DNA of 64,000 nt from JBOGCH01 sp051656645 (GTDB lineage: Bacteria; Bacteroidota; Bacteroidia; Bacteroidales; Marinifilaceae). The notes beneath the pieces were generated by a model, which saw nothing but the letters and a program-made list of their open reading frames with translations, had not been told where the DNA came from and searched no databases. How positions within the stretch are numbered: position 1 is the first letter of the stretch; each line of letters begins with the position of its first letter. Shown here piece after piece: positions 54,625 through 63,950 of the stretch. The DNA lies in contig JBOGCH010000031.1 in NCBI GenBank assembly GCA_051656645.1, forward strand, positions 13,049 to 77,048. The letters run 5' to 3'. The translations under genes and the position numbers were made by a program.

Positions 54625-57600
54625 TTAGAATGTTAAATCAACTCCAACAGAATAAGTCTTCGCTATTGGCTGAGCATACATATTCCCATAAGTTTCCGGA
54701 TCAAAATAGCCTTTATAGCTTGAACCAAATACAAACGGATTACGTGCCTCCATTGATAAACGCGCATTGCTAATACCCACTCTGCTCAACACATTAGTTG
54801 GCACGTTATATCCCAAACGGATACTGTTTACACGGATATAGTTTATTTTTTTGTACCAAATATCTAACTTACTGAATGAGTTTGATGGGTCCATTTCATT
54901 AAACCACAAATAACCCCAGTTTTTCTCACCTTCGGTAGTGCTTCCCAATAATCCTGGATAGATACCGTCAGTATTTGTTGGCGACCAAATATCTGCCACT
55001 CGTTGACTATTATTTTGACCTGGAATCATACGCGTTGGATGATAAAATGGTGTTTCTTGCACCGTTTGGCCTACGGAGAAATTAGTTACTACCGCTAAAT
55101 CCCAGTTTTTGTATCGGAATTTATTGGTAAATCCTCCTGTAAACTTAGGCTCAACAGTCCCAACGTAGGTAAACAACTCACGGAATTGTTCAGGCGATAA
55201 GTCCGACTTAATAAACTCAATAAATCCACCCATCTGTGTTCCCTTATAAATCTGGAAAAAGTCGTACAAGTTTTTATCCTCTCCGTTTTTATCCACATAA
55301 ATAGGTAGTCCGTTTTCATCCAATCCGTTTGTTTTCAATGCAAACATTGCACCCACAGAGTATCCTACTTTTGAAGGCTCATAGGAGTTGTTTTTAACGT
55401 GCATCTCTGTCACCTCGCTTTTGTTGTGCGCAATATTGAAATCAGTGCTCCATCTAAAATTAGGCGTTTGTACATTCACTGTAGATAACGACACCTCAAC
55501 ACCCTTGTTTGTTAAGCGCGCCCAGTTCATTTGCGTACTTTCAAAACCGTTCTCGCCCGGTAACTCACGTGTTCCTATCAAATCCTTACTGTTTCGGTGG
55601 TACGCGTCAACACTTAAATTGATACGATTACGGAAAAATGATAAATCCAATCCACCGTTCCAAGTTGAAGTTTGCTCCCAACGTAAGTATGGGTTTGGTG
55701 GAGAACTTACTCCTACTGTAGGTAAACTTACTCCCGGTAACAGTGTGCTGTTGCCCCATTCTCCAATTACATACGGCGAAGTATTTTTATCAACATTTCC
55801 TTGCAATCCGTAAGACAAACGCCACTTCACAGCCGATACCCAATCTATGTTTTGCATAAACTGCTCACGTCCCATATTCCATGCTCCTGAGAACGACCAT
55901 AATGGCAAATATCTATACTTTCTGTCAACACCAAATAAGTTCGATCCGTCGTGACGTACACTTCCAAAGAAAGTATACTTCTCGTCGAAAGTATAGGATG
56001 CCGTCATATAATAGGATAAATAACGATCCACATTCTCTCTACGCGCGTATTGTTTAAAACGGCTATCGTTAACAATGGCACTACCTTCAGGGAAAATCAA
56101 ATTTTGTGTAGTTAATGCCTTTGGATCATATCCAAAACCTTTAGTATGCACCTCGTCCATATCGGTACCACGAAGCTCAACACCGGCCATAACGTCCACT
56201 TCATGACGCTCTGCAAAACGTTGGCTGAATTCTCCTTGGAAACGTGCCTGATACTGTGTCATGTTCTCGTTCCAGTTTTGAATAATACCACCTTCAGGCA
56301 TAATGTATTTTCCACCTACGCGAGACATTTCTCTGTATTGACGTGTATAATATGAATTCTTATCGGCAAACTTTTCAGTTGCATTGTTTTCAATTTGCAT
56401 TGTCAACTGCGAACTAAGTGTTAAAAACTTAAATGGGTTGTACTCCACAGTTACCATTGGTTTAATAGAACGGTTACGTAACGACTGTTTCGTATTGTTC
56501 ATCTCCTCCACAAAGTTAAAATCAAGGGCTTTATCGTTGTATCCCTCAATATCCTGATCGTATACATACTTACCATTCTCATCATATACCTGTAAGTAAG
56601 GATTTGCATTACGCGAATAACGCGCCGGGTTTGTATGTGCACCACTACCTGTTAAATAGCTCTTGCGCGTGCTTTGTGTAAAGAATAACGCTGTCCCAAC
56701 ATTCAATTTCTCATGAAGTTTAAAATCCACCTTCATGGTCATGTTAAAACGGTCAAAACCGGTATTCTTTGTAGCTCCTTGCTCGTTAAAATAACCTCCA
56801 GAGAAATAATAAGTTGCCAAATCACCTCCGCCCGAAACACTCAAATTATATTGCTGATTCCAAGCGTTACGATATATTATATCACCCCAATTGGTGTTGA
56901 TGTTTCTTAAATCGTTAATTGCCGACTGACTTGCTGCCGATAAGCCGCTAAAGCCATTCTCTTGAAATGCACCTAACTCTCCGGCACCATTTAAAATGCG
57001 TGCCACACCTCCGGTCTCACTACGGTAAGTTAAATCCTTACGTGCAGCCAAACCAAGTTCATAATCCACTTTTTGCGACGCGTCCATTAAATTTAAGCGT
57101 CCCATATCTGGCTTTAATGTATAGAATGTAGCACCTGAAAAGTTTACGCGTGGTTTCCCTACACGTCCTTTTTTAGTAGTTACAACAATAACTCCATTTG
57201 CAGCGCGTGCGCCGTAAATAGCTGTTGCTGCAGCATCCTTCAGTACAGTAATAGTTTCAATATCCGCAGGATTAACACCCGCAATAGAGGTATTATATAA
57301 CTCATCAATATTATCCTTGTCACTAAAATCCGATGGTATATCATTCCCCTCTAATATCATTCCATCCAATACCCATAACGGATCTGTGTTTCCGGATAAT
57401 GACACTGTACTACGTATACGCAACTTGTTAGGAGCTCCGGGAGCACCATTAGTCGGTATAGAACTTAAACCTGCCACTTGTCCTTCAAGTAACTGATCTA
57501 CACTTGCTACACCAATACGCTCAATGTCGTCCATCTTTACGGTTTGCACCGACGATGTTACTTTTCGCGGTTCAATTTTCTGGAAACCGGTTACCACCGC

Positions 57601-57942
57601 TTCCTCCAACTGCTTGCTATCAACAGCAAGTTTTATATTAAAGTTGTCCGATTTTGCAACATCGACATACTTCGTTTCATATCCAATAAAGCTTACCACT
57701 ACCTTTGTTACATAGGCAGGTAAAGTATAGGTAAACTTTCCATCTAAATCGGTTACCGTACCCTGAGGTACATAGGATTGCGCTTGCGCATTGTCCGGAT
57801 CTAAAAAGACAGTTGCCCCAATTAGTGGCTCTCCATTGGCAGCGTCCACAACACTACCACGAATGGTACGTGTTCCTTTCTGCTGTCCAACAGCCAAAAA
57901 CGGAGTAAGCAACATTAAAAAGATTAAAAGCTTCGTTCTCAT
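54625..57942 (-). CDS. SusC/RagA-family TonB-dependent transporter (zinc protease locus)
   Basis: Outer-membrane importer of 1105 residues from ATG at 57942, which starts the signal peptide MRTKLLIFLMLLTPFLAVGQ. The frame is open to 57987, but that adds 15 non-signal residues. A carboxypeptidase-like domain (about 27-110), plug (VVTGFQKIEPRKVTSSVQTV; DAAATAIYGARAANGVIVVTT) and barrel follow; the last residues are VGVDLTF. No STN domain is present. It is 51 bp after the stop of the zinc metalloprotease gene on the same strand and precedes SusD by 29 bp, so the three genes form one unit. Confidence 0.94.
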   Translation of the reverse strand: MRTKLLIFLMLLTPFLAVGQQKGTRTIRGSVVDAANGEPLIGATVFLDPDNAQAQSYVPQGTVTDLDGKFTYTLPAYVTKVVVSFIGYETKYVDVAKSDNFNIKLAVDSKQLEEAVVTGFQKIEPRKVTSSVQTVKMDDIERIGVASVDQLLEGQVAGLSSIPTNGAPGAPNKLRIRSTVSLSGNTDPLWVLDGMILEGNDIPSDFSDKDNIDELYNTSIAGVNPADIETITVLKDAAATAIYGARAANGVIVVTTKKGRVGKPRVNFSGATFYTLKPDMGRLNLMDASQKVDYELGLAARKDLTYRSETGGVARILNGAGELGAFQENGFSGLSAASQSAINDLRNINTNWGDIIYRNAWNQQYNLSVSGGGDLATYYFSGGYFNEQGATKNTGFDRFNMTMKVDFKLHEKLNVGTALFFTQSTRKSYLTGSGAHTNPARYSRNANPYLQVYDENGKYVYDQDIEGYNDKALDFNFVEEMNNTKQSLRNRSIKPMVTVEYNPFKFLTLSSQLTMQIENNATEKFADKNSYYTRQYREMSRVGGKYIMPEGGIIQNWNENMTQYQARFQGEFSQRFAERHEVDVMAGVELRGTDMDEVHTKGFGYDPKALTTQNLIFPEGSAIVNDSRFKQYARRENVDRYLSYYMTASYTFDEKYTFFGSVRHDGSNLFGVDRKYRYLPLWSFSGAWNMGREQFMQNIDWVSAVKWRLSYGLQGNVDKNTSPYVIGEWGNSTLLPGVSLPTVGVSSPPNPYLRWEQTSTWNGGLDLSFFRNRINLSVDAYHRNSKDLIGTRELPGENGFESTQMNWARLTNKGVEVSLSTVNVQTPNFRWSTDFNIAHNKSEVTEMHVKNNSYEPSKVGYSVGAMFALKTNGLDENGLPIYVDKNGEDKNLYDFFQIYKGTQMGGFIEFIKSDLSPEQFRELFTYVGTVEPKFTGGFTNKFRYKNWDLAVVTNFSVGQTVQETPFYHPTRMIPGQNNSQRVADIWSPTNTDGIYPGLLGSTTEGEKNWGYLWFNEMDPSNSFSKLDIWYKKINYIRVNSIRLGYNVPTNVLSRVGISNARLSMEARNPFVFGSSYKGYFDPETYGNMYAQPIAKTYSVGVDLTF

Positions 57943-57993
57943 AGGTTGTTTTTCAAAAGTATTAATATTAAAACGCGAGGGGGTCACGTATTT

Positions 57994-60585
57994 TTAATCT
58001 AAATTTAAGGCCTCACGCACACGGATTATTAAATCCTCATAGTGGTTACGTGTAGCCGTGTCGCCATCATTACGGCGTTGTTCTGCCAAGCGTAACACTT
58101 TCAGTAAGGCACCACGCTTCACAGATACCGACTCCGATACTCTGTTCATCGATGTTACATGCATATTGGCTAATTCTCTATCCTTTGCCATTTGCTGAAT
58201 GTCTAATTCTGCACTCTTTGAGGCAAAACTACATCCACAGTTAGCATGATGTGCAAGTCTTTTCTTCGTTGTTTTTTCAACAGTTTTATTGGAACTTACA
58301 ATAATGGCATCAATATAATTTTTCTGTGTCATGCGCTCAAATAAACTTAACTTTCCACCTCGTAAGGAACCTTTAAATGCCGCTTTATGCAAATCGGCAA
58401 ATAATTCTTCCGGCGTATAGCAGCTCTTTTCACCATTTATAGTTTGTGACTCAAGCATGCGCAGAATTCGCTCATCCTTCAACAAATCATACATTACGGC
58501 ATACTGTAACTCACGCGCAACGTTATATGCGCCATACTCTACACCCATCTGTATTGGGAAACTTTTTTTCCAAATATCACCTTGAAACAGCCATTCAGGT
58601 ACCTGTACCACCTCCTCAATAAGGTATTGTACACTCTCCTTTTGACGCGCTTTCTCAACAGGTTCAAAACGGTTAAAGTCCGATCCTTTTACTGGATTCT
58701 CAACATAAAAACCACCTACATTTGCTGTTACATGGCTAGCATACATTTTCCACTGATTAACAACTGCCATTAACAAACGTCCAGCTTGCGTATAATCCTC
58801 ACCCTCTTGTTCCGTCCATGCAACAATGTTTGGAACAATGCGTTTTAGATTCGCAATACCGTAACGGTTGGATTTTACTATATCATCCCCTAAATCCTCA
58901 TCTTGCGATCGTGGATCAATCGGATTTTTAGGATCTTGTTGCTCACCATACCAGTACATGCGGTCGCCGTCATGACGTGTTATCCATTCATTTAAAGTCA
59001 ACAACTCCTCGTGCTCGTTATTTACATTTAACCAACGGTAAGCCCAGTTTATAGCGTGTTTATCATATACTCCTATTTTCGGTGTAATTTCCTTTACGCC
59101 ATCACCCGGTTGCGCCACGTAGTTAAAACGAGCATAGTCCATGATTGAACTTGCCGTACCACCCATCTTCTCTGTAAAGTAAGGCGAACGTAATGAATCA
59201 GTCGGGAATGCCCAAGAGGCTCCCATATTGTGCTTTAATCCAAAGGTATGACCAACCTCATGCGACGATACAAAGCGAATTGCGTCGCCCATATGTTCAT
59301 CACTTAGTTTGTTTGCTCTTGCACGTTCGTCTATTGGTGATGTCTGTACACGCATCCACGTGTGCAATAATGACATTACGTTATGCCACCACACCACATC
59401 GGCTTCAATAATCTCACCAGAGCGTGGATCAACCACCGAAGGGCCCATTGCATTCATCTGCTCCGATGCCGCATAGGTAATTACTGAATAACGTACATCA
59501 TCCAAATCGAAGTCCGCATCATCTGCAGCAACTTCACGTATTTGAATAGCATTCTTAAATCCGGCAGCTTCAAACGCTTCATTCCAATCCACAACACCTG
59601 CTTTAATAGGTTCTATCCACTGCTTTGGTGTAGATGGATCAATATAATATATTATCGGTTTCTTCGGTTCAACCAATTCTCCGCTTAAATACTTCTCTAA
59701 ATCCTCCGCTTTTGGCTCTAAACGCCAACGATTAACAAACTCACGCGGCTCAGCCTTGTGCTGCTTGTCGTTAAAGTACACGTGGGGAGTTGTAAAAAAT
59801 CCCACTCTTTTATCAGCAATACGCGGACGCATTGGCTGCTCAGGTAATAATACAACATTTGTCGTTGTTTCAACCGTAATAGGTACGGTAGCATTCCCCT
59901 CTTTTACTTGAGAGGTTAACATTGCCTTTACCACTACGTTCTCCGGAAAACTCTTAATGGACATTATTTTGGATAAATCCTTCTTCACAGAAACACCCAA
60001 AGCAATATCATTATAAACATCGTTAAAGCTTTTTTCGCTACCATCGAATACCTTGTTTACTTTTATCAATACCGACGTAGAGTCCGCACTGTAAGCCTCA
60101 ATTGGAAACTGCTCAATCACCGACTCTCTGTAATTGCTACGTACGGATGCCGCAATAGCGTCCTCTGCCGGAACACTTACTCGCGGATTATATGTAGTTA
60201 CCCACACTTTCTTCAAGTCTGCATCCTTGTAAAAACGTATTAGTTGATCATGGTACTCCATTCCCTTATTCAATCCGGCATCATTTAACTCATAAGTTAC
60301 TGCCGACACTTTATTTACAATTAAGAAATCGCGTTGAAGTAGTGAATCCGGTATCTCAAAATAGTAGTCATTCTTTACTTTATACACTGTAAGTGCTCCC
60401 GGCATCTGTTCACCGTCCTTAACAATTTTCTCAAACTCACTTACAGTTTTCTCCTGCTCCTTCGCTTCGGACTTCTTCTTTTTCTTTCCAAAAAACATCA
60501 TGTCAGCATCCATTGCCATAACAACATTATGACTCATAAACACTACACACAACAATAGCCAAAAGCTTCTTAAACTATTTTTCAT
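57994..60585 (-). CDS. Exported zinc-dependent metalloprotease (DUF5117/DUF5118/DUF4953 type)
   Basis: An 863-residue exported protease. A signal peptide (about 1-25) is followed by a basic linker (GKKKKKSEAK), a DUF5118-like N-terminal region (about 45-100) and a DUF5117-like region (about 100-290). The metzincin-type catalytic domain has HEVGHTFGLKHN at about residue 440 and the Met-turn SIMDYARFNY near 480, that is the extended H-E-x-x-H-x-x-G-x-x-H motif with three zinc ligands. The C-terminal 250 residues are helical (DUF4953-like). It is the first gene of the third SusCD operon. Proteolysis of host or dietary protein with import of the products is the simplest reading; the substrate is unproven. 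Confidence 0.9.
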   Translation of the reverse strand: MKNSLRSFWLLLCVVFMSHNVVMAMDADMMFFGKKKKKSEAKEQEKTVSEFEKIVKDGEQMPGALTVYKVKNDYYFEIPDSLLQRDFLIVNKVSAVTYELNDAGLNKGMEYHDQLIRFYKDADLKKVWVTTYNPRVSVPAEDAIAASVRSNYRESVIEQFPIEAYSADSTSVLIKVNKVFDGSEKSFNDVYNDIALGVSVKKDLSKIMSIKSFPENVVVKAMLTSQVKEGNATVPITVETTTNVVLLPEQPMRPRIADKRVGFFTTPHVYFNDKQHKAEPREFVNRWRLEPKAEDLEKYLSGELVEPKKPIIYYIDPSTPKQWIEPIKAGVVDWNEAFEAAGFKNAIQIREVAADDADFDLDDVRYSVITYAASEQMNAMGPSVVDPRSGEIIEADVVWWHNVMSLLHTWMRVQTSPIDERARANKLSDEHMGDAIRFVSSHEVGHTFGLKHNMGASWAFPTDSLRSPYFTEKMGGTASSIMDYARFNYVAQPGDGVKEITPKIGVYDKHAINWAYRWLNVNNEHEELLTLNEWITRHDGDRMYWYGEQQDPKNPIDPRSQDEDLGDDIVKSNRYGIANLKRIVPNIVAWTEQEGEDYTQAGRLLMAVVNQWKMYASHVTANVGGFYVENPVKGSDFNRFEPVEKARQKESVQYLIEEVVQVPEWLFQGDIWKKSFPIQMGVEYGAYNVARELQYAVMYDLLKDERILRMLESQTINGEKSCYTPEELFADLHKAAFKGSLRGGKLSLFERMTQKNYIDAIIVSSNKTVEKTTKKRLAHHANCGCSFASKSAELDIQQMAKDRELANMHVTSMNRVSESVSVKRGALLKVLRLAEQRRNDGDTATRNHYEDLIIRVREALNLD

Positions 60586-60626
60586 TTTGTTACACTGTTA
60601 TTTAGTTCCACTACCAACTCATTTTA

Positions 60627-60655
60627 CAATAATAAGGTATATAGTTCCAAACAAA
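60627..60655 (-). promoter_or_regulatory. Possible promoter of the zinc protease/SusCD operon
   Basis: On the minus strand TTTG (60652-60655), a 17-bp spacer and TATTATTG (60627-60634, one mismatch to TAnnTTTG), 42 bp before the ATG. Motif and position fit, but the match is not exact. Confidence 0.35.
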
Positions 60656-60727
60656 AAAAACTAGGGTGCCAATCCCCATATTTTAGGAATGAACTCCCCG
60701 ATTTAAGGAGCAAATATTAATTAACAT

Positions 60728-60785
60728 CTTACTATTTATAGCCCGCATTTGCATAGTTATGCAAATGCGGGCTATAAATAGTAAG
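60728..60785. terminator. Perfect 28-bp palindrome after the sensor kinase gene
   Basis: Two 28-bp arms (60728-60755 and 60758-60785; inner part GCCCGCATTTGCATA) pair without mismatch around a 2-nt GT centre. It lies 20 bp after the stop of the kinase gene and about 140 bp before the zinc protease start. No T run follows on the minus strand, so besides terminator it could be a cruciform or protein-binding site. Confidence 0.6.
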
Positions 60786-60805
60786 TAAGTATATAACAGT
60801 CCGTT

Positions 60806-62341
60806 CTATTGAAGCTTACTTGGTACATCCGGAGCTAGCAAAGGGAGAACACAAAAATAACTACCACCCTTTATATACCAAGAAAACACACTACCCCCTA
60901 CTCTATTGTATATCTGTGTTATACCCTCATAACCCAAACCAATAGAATCCACCTCATCATTGCTTCGCTGCTGAAAATTATTAGAAACTATCAAATTGTT
61001 ACCTTCCACATAGATATTTATGCACAAAGGCCTACTTAACGTTACTATATTGTGCTTTATGGCATTCTCCACAAGCAATTGCAAAGAGAGTGTAGGCACA
61101 TACAAATGCTTTACGTTGCTCACAGAAGCGTCTATATCCATGCATAAAGCCTCACCGAAACGTATCTTTTGCAAAAAATAGTATTGCTCCATTAACTCAA
61201 TCTCATCCCCAACTGTAGAGAATATTGCACTATCCGTTTCCAACAATTGGCGGTAAACCTTAGATAGTTTCACAACAAACTCCTTAGCCAACTTGTCATT
61301 CATTCCAATTAAAGCATGCAGAGAGTTTAACGAATTAAATAGAAAGTGCGGATCCATTTTGCTTTTTAACTGATTAATGTGCATAAGCTCGCTTTCCCGC
61401 TCCACCTGTCGGCGCAAACGGCGCTCCCGCATCCATCGTTTACGCGCATAAAATGCCACTGCAGTGAGAAGAAATAAAAATACCAATGTAATTGTTATGA
61501 CATGATACTGAAACGTAGCTACGCGCTCCCTGTTTATTATGGTTGGTACATTTACAGCTACCGCCCAATTTTCACTTCCAATACTTAAGGGATAGAATTT
61601 ACGAAAAATAGACATGGATAAAAAAGGCGAGAATAACTCCATCTCATAGGAAGCCCCCGTTTGTTGCATATCAACAAACATCTTCCGGTATTCAACACTG
61701 TCACTTAACACTTGCCCTATATAACGTTCCTCAGGATGTGATAATATTATACCATCCTTATTGGTTATAAAAACATAGCTATCTGAAATGGTGGACAACT
61801 CTGCAAAATAGTCATGTAACTCCACCAAGTCCATATCAAACCCCACAATGCATCTATCGCCATTCAATACAATCTGCTTAGCCATGCGCCACATTAAACT
61901 ACCATCGCGTTCATACAGTGAACTACGTGTCATAGCACTATTAAAACGAGACATTAGCGTATCCCTAAACTGCTCCTTATGCAGTTTGTATACCTCATGC
62001 GTTCTGTCTATATACAAAAAAGTATCGCTTCTTTCCGGATAAAACCAAACACCACTTACCTTATGATCAGCAAGTGAAATGAATTGCATAAAGGTGTGTA
62101 TATCCCCTCGTTGTCCCAACGTATCGCGCTGCAAAGCATCCACGGCATCGTTAAACAAACTCTCCGTTTTTTGAAACTCGCGTATCACCTCCGTCGATCG
62201 GTTACTAAAAACCTTTTCTATAAACTCATTGTTTATGGTATGACTCAACGAATCCAACTGCTTGCCTATTAACAATAGCACCACAGCCACCATGGCCAGG
62301 AATAAACCCCAACCTATATATATATCCTTTTTACGAAACAA
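60806..62341 (-). CDS. LytS-type sensor histidine kinase with periplasmic sensor domain
   Basis: A 511-residue sensor kinase. One membrane helix at about 10-28, a periplasmic Cache-like sensor (about 30-270; DSYVFITNKDGIILSHPEE is the double-Cache signature), a second helix (about 280-300), a coiled-coil linker and a His_kinase domain. The phospho-acceptor is the His in MDPHFLFNSLNSL (about residue 331), with LLVENAIKHN and GLGYEGI as ATP-binding boxes. Its start overlaps the end of the symporter gene by 11 bp, so they are translationally coupled. The likely partner is the LytTR regulator at 52366-53112. A ligand related to the symporter substrate is a reasonable guess. Confidence 0.9.
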   Translation of the reverse strand: MFRKKDIYIGWGLFLAMVAVVLLLIGKQLDSLSHTINNEFIEKVFSNRSTEVIREFQKTESLFNDAVDALQRDTLGQRGDIHTFMQFISLADHKVSGVWFYPERSDTFLYIDRTHEVYKLHKEQFRDTLMSRFNSAMTRSSLYERDGSLMWRMAKQIVLNGDRCIVGFDMDLVELHDYFAELSTISDSYVFITNKDGIILSHPEERYIGQVLSDSVEYRKMFVDMQQTGASYEMELFSPFLSMSIFRKFYPLSIGSENWAVAVNVPTIINRERVATFQYHVITITLVFLFLLTAVAFYARKRWMRERRLRRQVERESELMHINQLKSKMDPHFLFNSLNSLHALIGMNDKLAKEFVVKLSKVYRQLLETDSAIFSTVGDEIELMEQYYFLQKIRFGEALCMDIDASVSNVKHLYVPTLSLQLLVENAIKHNIVTLSRPLCINIYVEGNNLIVSNNFQQRSNDEVDSIGLGYEGITQIYNRVGGSVFSWYIKGGSYFCVLPLLAPDVPSKLQ

Positions 62342-63824
62342 TACGTCCTATTTTTGTCCATAAATAATTTATTGGCGACACACTGACGCGTGTTTCCCAC
62401 AACCAACCGCATACATACCCTAACAGCGAACCAAGAGGACCTATAATCCATGCCGAAACATGTATCTCATTATAAGCTTTAAAGAATGTCTCCCAACCGC
62501 TATCGGGCAACAATGCGCCTACGGATGTTGCATACTCACGTGTAGCCCAAAACACTAACCCCCAACTCATGGCACAAAAAGCACCCGTCCTACTAGGTTT
62601 TTTATGATACACTGCAGCAAATACAGGTACAAGAATACAAACCAGCGCAACGATACTTGAATCGCCTACCAACTTATAAATATCCTTCTCCACCAATGCC
62701 ATAGTTGTAGAAATAGCCGCCATGACTAAGATACTAATTTTTACCGTTTTGAGTTGCAACACTGCACTATCTTTTCCCGTTAGGGGCTTAATAATATTTT
62801 CGGCTAAAATAGTGGAAGGTGCCAACAATGCACCCGAGCAAGTTGATAATATTGCCGACAATAAAGCGCCAAAAAATAACACCTGCACAAAAACTGAACT
62901 GTGATTAAGCACCATCATTGGTATCACCTCTTGTAAATCCACACTATCCCCGGCATTCATTATCTCCGGATTAACAATACGCGCACAAAGCGCTATCAAC
63001 ATAGGTAAACAAGAAAATAATAAATACATACCCGCACCTAAAAATGTTGAATAAACAGCGCTTTTCTCCGTTCGAGCCGAATTAACACGCTGAAACACAT
63101 CCTGCGAAGCCAAGGAACCTAAACCAATCACCATCCACGCCGATACCCACTCATCTATATCTGCCGCCGTAGCATGAGGAAAAAAACGGAAATGACCGGC
63201 AGGAGCCTGCGCCATCACCATATCCAGAGAACCTATATGTGTTACAAGTTCAACACACAACAATCCCATCCCCAGAATGATAATTACAGACTGAAGCAAA
63301 TCCGATATAGATATGGCCCACATGCCACCAATATAGGTATAGAGCGTAACAATAACGGATGCCACAAAAACACCCATCGTTAAATCCATACCAAAAACTA
63401 TTTTTAGAGAAATAGCAAGCGCAACGAACTGCGCCGCGATAAATCCGAAAAAGGAAAAAAGCATAATTACCGAGCTTATCAGCTCTACCTTACGCCCATA
63501 AGCCTTACCTAGCAAGTCGCCTAAAGTAAGTATGTTTTGTCGATAAAGCGGACGCGCCAAAAATAACCCAAACAGCACCAAACACAGCACACTGCCCAAT
63601 GGATCCTCAATTATCCCCAACACTCCTCCTTCAACAAATCTGCCCGAAGCGCCAAACACCGTTTCCGCACCATACCACAAGGCAAAAAGCGCAAAAGCAT
63701 TAAAGACAAGCGGCAGACCTCTACCTGTATTCACAAAGTCGCGCGCATTTTTAATATAGCGCGTTGCATAAAAACCTATTCCAACTGTTAACAACAAATA
63801 GAGAACAACAAAAACTTGCAGCAT
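62331..63824 (-). CDS. Sodium:solute symporter (SSS family)
   Basis: A 497-residue inner-membrane transporter with about 13 hydrophobic helices and SSS-family features: the N-terminal LFALWYGAETVFGASG region, YTYIGGMWAISISDLLQS in the middle and SAILSTCSGALLAPSTI in the TM8-9 region that contributes the sodium site. Substrates of the family include amino acids, sugars, carboxylates and pantothenate; none can be fixed. It is encoded first, and its end overlaps the sensor kinase start by 11 bp. A good promoter lies 79 bp upstream, next to a member of the 11-bp-unit palindromes. Confidence 0.9.
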   Translation of the reverse strand: MLQVFVVLYLLLTVGIGFYATRYIKNARDFVNTGRGLPLVFNAFALFALWYGAETVFGASGRFVEGGVLGIIEDPLGSVLCLVLFGLFLARPLYRQNILTLGDLLGKAYGRKVELISSVIMLFSFFGFIAAQFVALAISLKIVFGMDLTMGVFVASVIVTLYTYIGGMWAISISDLLQSVIIILGMGLLCVELVTHIGSLDMVMAQAPAGHFRFFPHATAADIDEWVSAWMVIGLGSLASQDVFQRVNSARTEKSAVYSTFLGAGMYLLFSCLPMLIALCARIVNPEIMNAGDSVDLQEVIPMMVLNHSSVFVQVLFFGALLSAILSTCSGALLAPSTILAENIIKPLTGKDSAVLQLKTVKISILVMAAISTTMALVEKDIYKLVGDSSIVALVCILVPVFAAVYHKKPSRTGAFCAMSWGLVFWATREYATSVGALLPDSGWETFFKAYNEIHVSAWIIGPLGSLLGYVCGWLWETRVSVSPINYLWTKIGRIVS

Positions 63825-63902
63825 TTCCTTTTCTTCAACTTATTAAACAATAATTATTTACATCCTTTCCTCTTCCAAGAACGCCCATAAAAAACAAGTG
63901 CG

Positions 63903-63933
63903 CAAAGATAAATAATTATGCATAACAAACAAA
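63903..63933 (-). promoter_or_regulatory. Promoter of the symporter/sensor kinase operon
   Basis: On the minus strand TTTG (63930-63933), a 19-bp spacer and TATCTTTG (63903-63910), an exact match to TTTG-N19-TAnnTTTG, 79 bp before the symporter ATG. The locus-3 repeat begins 18 bp upstream of the -33 element. Confidence 0.65.
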
Positions 63934-63950
63934 CATTGCAAGCTTATCTA

